DNA of 64,000 nt from the NCBI RefSeq assembly GCF_012641095.1, contig NZ_JAAVSC010000007.1, positions 1 to 64,000 on the forward strand, in the 5' to 3' direction. The stretch comes from Lactobacillus sp. HBUAS51381. GTDB lineage: Bacteria; Bacillota; Bacilli; Lactobacillales; Lactobacillaceae. Made by a program: the position numbers and the translations under genes. The notes under the pieces were generated by a model. It made no database searches, had not been told where the DNA came from, and was given only the letters and a program-made list of their open reading frames with translations. Shown piece by piece: positions 62,114 through 64,000 of the stretch (positions are counted from its first letter, which is position 1; the number at the start of each line of letters is the position of its first letter).

Positions 62114-63289
62114 TTAAGCCGTCATGAAGGCTCGTAGCCGATCAACCGCTGTCTGTAGCGTGTCTAAATCGGTCGCATAACTCAACCGAATGTGCTGCGG
62201 TAACCCAAAGGCCTCACCCGTGACCGTAGCCACGTGGGCTTCGTTGAGGATCAAATCAACAAAGGCCGCCGTACTCGTCACGTGCTTCAGGGCCATCGCA
62301 GCCGTCACGTCGGGAAAGAAGTAAAAGGCCCCGGCCGGTCTCACGAGGTCAAACCCTGGTAAGGCCGCCAACTGGGGATAAATGACATCCCGCCGCGCCT
62401 TGAATCCGGCCTTCATCTTAGCAACGGAGGCCTGACTACCGGTCAATGCGGCCGTAGCAGCGGCCTGACTCACTGCCGCCGGATTCCCAGTCATATGCGA
62501 CAGTACCGTCTTCAGGGCCGCCGTAATTTCGGCATTGGCCACGGCATAACCAATCCGCCAGCCCGTCATGGCATACGTCTTGGACACCCCGTTAATTAAC
62601 ACGGTGTGCGCATCAATTTCGGCCGAAATACCTAGCATTGACGGTGCCGGCTGGTCGTCATCGTACAGGAGTTCACCGTAGATCTCATCCGCGACAATCA
62701 CCAAATCGTGGGCAACCGCAAACTCGCCGATCGCGCGAAGTTCGGCCCGGGTGTACGTCGTCCCACTGGGGTTCTGTGGCGAATTCAGCACAATGGCCTT
62801 CGTCGCCGACGTCAGTGCACCAGCAAGCTGTTCGGGGGTCACCTTGAGAGAAGCCGTGGGCGCAACGTCGATCGGTCGCCCGCCCGCTAATTTGACCTGT
62901 TCGCTATAACTCACCCAGTATGGCGCCGGTAATAACACGTCATCCCCAGGATTCAAGAGTACCTGAAACAGCGCATAGAGGGCCATCTTGGCCCCGGTCG
63001 TCACGACCACGTGCTGCGGATCGACGGTCACGCCGTGCAGGGCCGCCAAATTTGCGGCAATGGCCCGGCGGAGGGGCAAGACCCCCTCGGTTGCCGTATA
63101 GCCATTCACCTGATCGGCTTGAATCGCCGTCACCGCCGCATCCTTAATCGACTGCGGCGTGGCGTAGTCGGGTTGACCAACGCTGAGATTAATCACGTCG
63201 ACCCCCTGTGCTTGAAGTACCTGTGCGCGCTGACCAGTGGCTAAAGTCGCCGATGGACTGACCGCCAAGGCCCGTTGTGACAACTGCAT
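62114..63289 (-). CDS. aspB: Class I/II pyridoxal-phosphate aminotransferase (aspartate aminotransferase type)
   Basis: 391 residues. NLSVGQPDYATPQSIKDAA, GYTATEGVLPLRRAIA, SPQNPSGTTYTRAEL, DEIYGELLYDD, the PLP Lys in GVSKTYAMTGWRIGYAV and the substrate Arg in HIRLSYATD. Interconverts aspartate and oxaloacetate with glutamate. Part of the conserved dinG-ypmB-aspB order, 17 bp after ypmB. Confidence 0.93.
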   Translation of the reverse strand: MQLSQRALAVSPSATLATGQRAQVLQAQGVDVINLSVGQPDYATPQSIKDAAVTAIQADQVNGYTATEGVLPLRRAIAANLAALHGVTVDPQHVVVTTGAKMALYALFQVLLNPGDDVLLPAPYWVSYSEQVKLAGGRPIDVAPTASLKVTPEQLAGALTSATKAIVLNSPQNPSGTTYTRAELRAIGEFAVAHDLVIVADEIYGELLYDDDQPAPSMLGISAEIDAHTVLINGVSKTYAMTGWRIGYAVANAEITAALKTVLSHMTGNPAAVSQAAATAALTGSQASVAKMKAGFKARRDVIYPQLAALPGFDLVRPAGAFYFFPDVTAAMALKHVTSTAAFVDLILNEAHVATVTGEAFGLPQHIRLSYATDLDTLQTAVDRLRAFMTA

Positions 63290-63306
63290 GTGACCTGCCT
63301 CCTCTA

Positions 63307-63810
63307 CTAAATGTTAGCGATTTGTTGCAAGACTTTTCCGTTGCTGTATTGGTACGTGAGGTAACACAGCTTGCCACTCTTGTTGAGGTAGCTAATCTGC
63401 CAAGCTGGTTTACCGTTAAATAGACTAAGGGCCGCGGAGAGCACCTTCTTAGGGTTGTGCTGCCACACCTTCTGGAGCGCCGCATTGCGGGATAACCCGT
63501 CGCTTTGCTTCAAAACCGTGACGTTATTGCCAGTCTTGGGCACGATGGCATAAACGGCCTGTTTGGCCTTGTTTTTACCCGCAACCGTATAGTAGGTCGT
63601 ATCTAAATTGGTCCAGTAAAATCCACTGGTACTGGTCAGATGGCCAGACTTTTTGGCGACCGATTCGGCCCGCGTTTGGTCTTGGCTGAGTGGCTTGGTG
63701 GCCTTGTTAATCACGTAGCCCGCCCCCAGCAACAGCGCCAGGATCACGACTAAGACACTGAGTAACACCCAGTGGTGTGGTCGCTGGCGCCGTTGATATT
63801 GTTGTCTCAT
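63307..63810 (-). CDS. ypmB: YpmB/DUF5590 family protein
   Basis: 167 residues. Basic start, one membrane helix (WVLLSVLVVILALLLGAGYVI), and an extracellular cystatin-like DUF5590 domain (YYTVAGKNKAKQAVYAIVPKTG). Function unproven; conserved beside aspB in Bacillus and lactobacilli. The ATG is chosen over the adjacent upstream TTG. Confidence 0.87.
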   Translation of the reverse strand: MRQQYQRRQRPHHWVLLSVLVVILALLLGAGYVINKATKPLSQDQTRAESVAKKSGHLTSTSGFYWTNLDTTYYTVAGKNKAKQAVYAIVPKTGNNVTVLKQSDGLSRNAALQKVWQHNPKKVLSAALSLFNGKPAWQISYLNKSGKLCYLTYQYSNGKVLQQIANI

Positions 63811-63859
63811 CAATTTTCCATCGTACTCCCTTGTCAGAATTCAATCTTTCCCAATTATA

Positions 63860-64000
63860 TCAAATTTCCGGTGGCGTCTGCGAATTGGTTGGTCTTTTTT
63901 CAAAAAAATTAACCAATCCTTGGGAAATTGCCGTCACATCGCCGATTGTTCGTGGTAAGTCAGCTGGCAAAGCCCGCAAAATACTTTGGCCATAGTGTCG
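63860..64000 (-). CDS. dinG: DinG-family helicase/exonuclease (3' end only)
   Basis: The last 46 codons before TGA, running off the window edge: RHYGQSILRALPADLPRTIG, then an acidic-aliphatic tail. This matches the C-terminal end of DinG (the RYGK...LP motif after helicase motif VI). Position directly upstream of ypmB is the conserved one. Partial only because of the window. Confidence 0.75.
   Translation of the reverse strand, partial: RHYGQSILRALPADLPRTIGDVTAISQGLVNFFEKRPTNSQTPPEI

Noticed and set aside
63777-63995. Plus-strand 72-codon frame at the right edge
   Set aside because: It overlaps the ypmB start and the dinG 3' end on the other strand, has no ribosome site and no family features.

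Overview
The window comes from a low-GC-lineage Gram-positive lactic acid bacterium of the family Lactobacillaceae, with a base composition close to 50% G+C by eye. The reasons are a WxL/DUF916 cell-surface cluster, a type-B RNase P RNA, GpsB, RecU-Pbp1A, EbsA, a tetrahydrofolate riboswitch on an ECF folate S-component, a second PyrR with extra carbamoyl-phosphate-synthase-like genes, and cre and GlnR operator sequences. The genus cannot be fixed from the sequence alone; a Levilactobacillus- or Lactiplantibacillus-like organism is a reasonable guess. No tRNA or 5S/16S/23S rRNA gene was seen.

Layout. 1-2000: accessory, decaying DNA, with the 3' end of an IS200/IS605-type tnpB and its right end, then fragments of a histidine kinase, a DUF2812 protein and a PadR repressor, all broken. 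2000-13300: regulator/effector pairs (TetR with a DHA2 exporter, HicAB toxin-antitoxin, XRE with DUF3278, an Rgg-like regulator with a small SRPBCC/oxidoreductase/micropeptide operon), then an endonuclease III relative and a DUF915 lipoprotein. 13300-16700: a three-gene WxL surface-protein operon. 16700-25500: UbiA prenyltransferase, MazG-like protein, methyltransferase, VanZ, GtrA, riboswitch-controlled FolT, DegV, and a MarR/phosphodiesterase/UMF1-exporter operon. 25750-37400: core genes (rqcH, lspA-rluD, fhs, ebsA) around a PyrR gene followed by CarA-like and CarB-like genes that keep open reading frames but have lost catalytic residues. 37500-49400: small regulators and enzymes, ammonium transporter, UvrA-like ABC protein with acetyltransferase. 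49400-64000: core block (HIT, rRNA methyltransferase, rnpB, gpsB, ypsA, recU, pbp1A, dnaD, aspartate aminotransferase, ypmB, dinG) interrupted by an alpha-galactosidase gene, an IS200-type tnpA remnant and a secreted acid phosphatase with an autotransporter-type repeat.

How genes fit together. Regulator and target are usually adjacent here, and several operators can be read directly: a direct repeat inside the hicA promoter, twin TGTCA-N8-TGACA sites around the XRE promoter, a 14-bp palindrome just upstream of the promoter of the SRPBCC operon, twin 19-bp sites before a TetR gene, a GlnR box before amt, a cre before the alpha-galactosidase, and a 10-bp inverted repeat in the AraC/UvrA-like intergenic region.

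The most unusual system is pyrR plus the CPS-like pair. The CarA-like protein lacks the Cys-His-Glu glutaminase triad. The CarB-like protein lacks the metal and ATP ligands of its first ATP-grasp domain, much of the second, and the whole allosteric domain. Their preservation as full reading frames directly behind a PyrR paralogue suggests a regulatory or sensing role rather than carbamoyl phosphate synthesis; this is inference.
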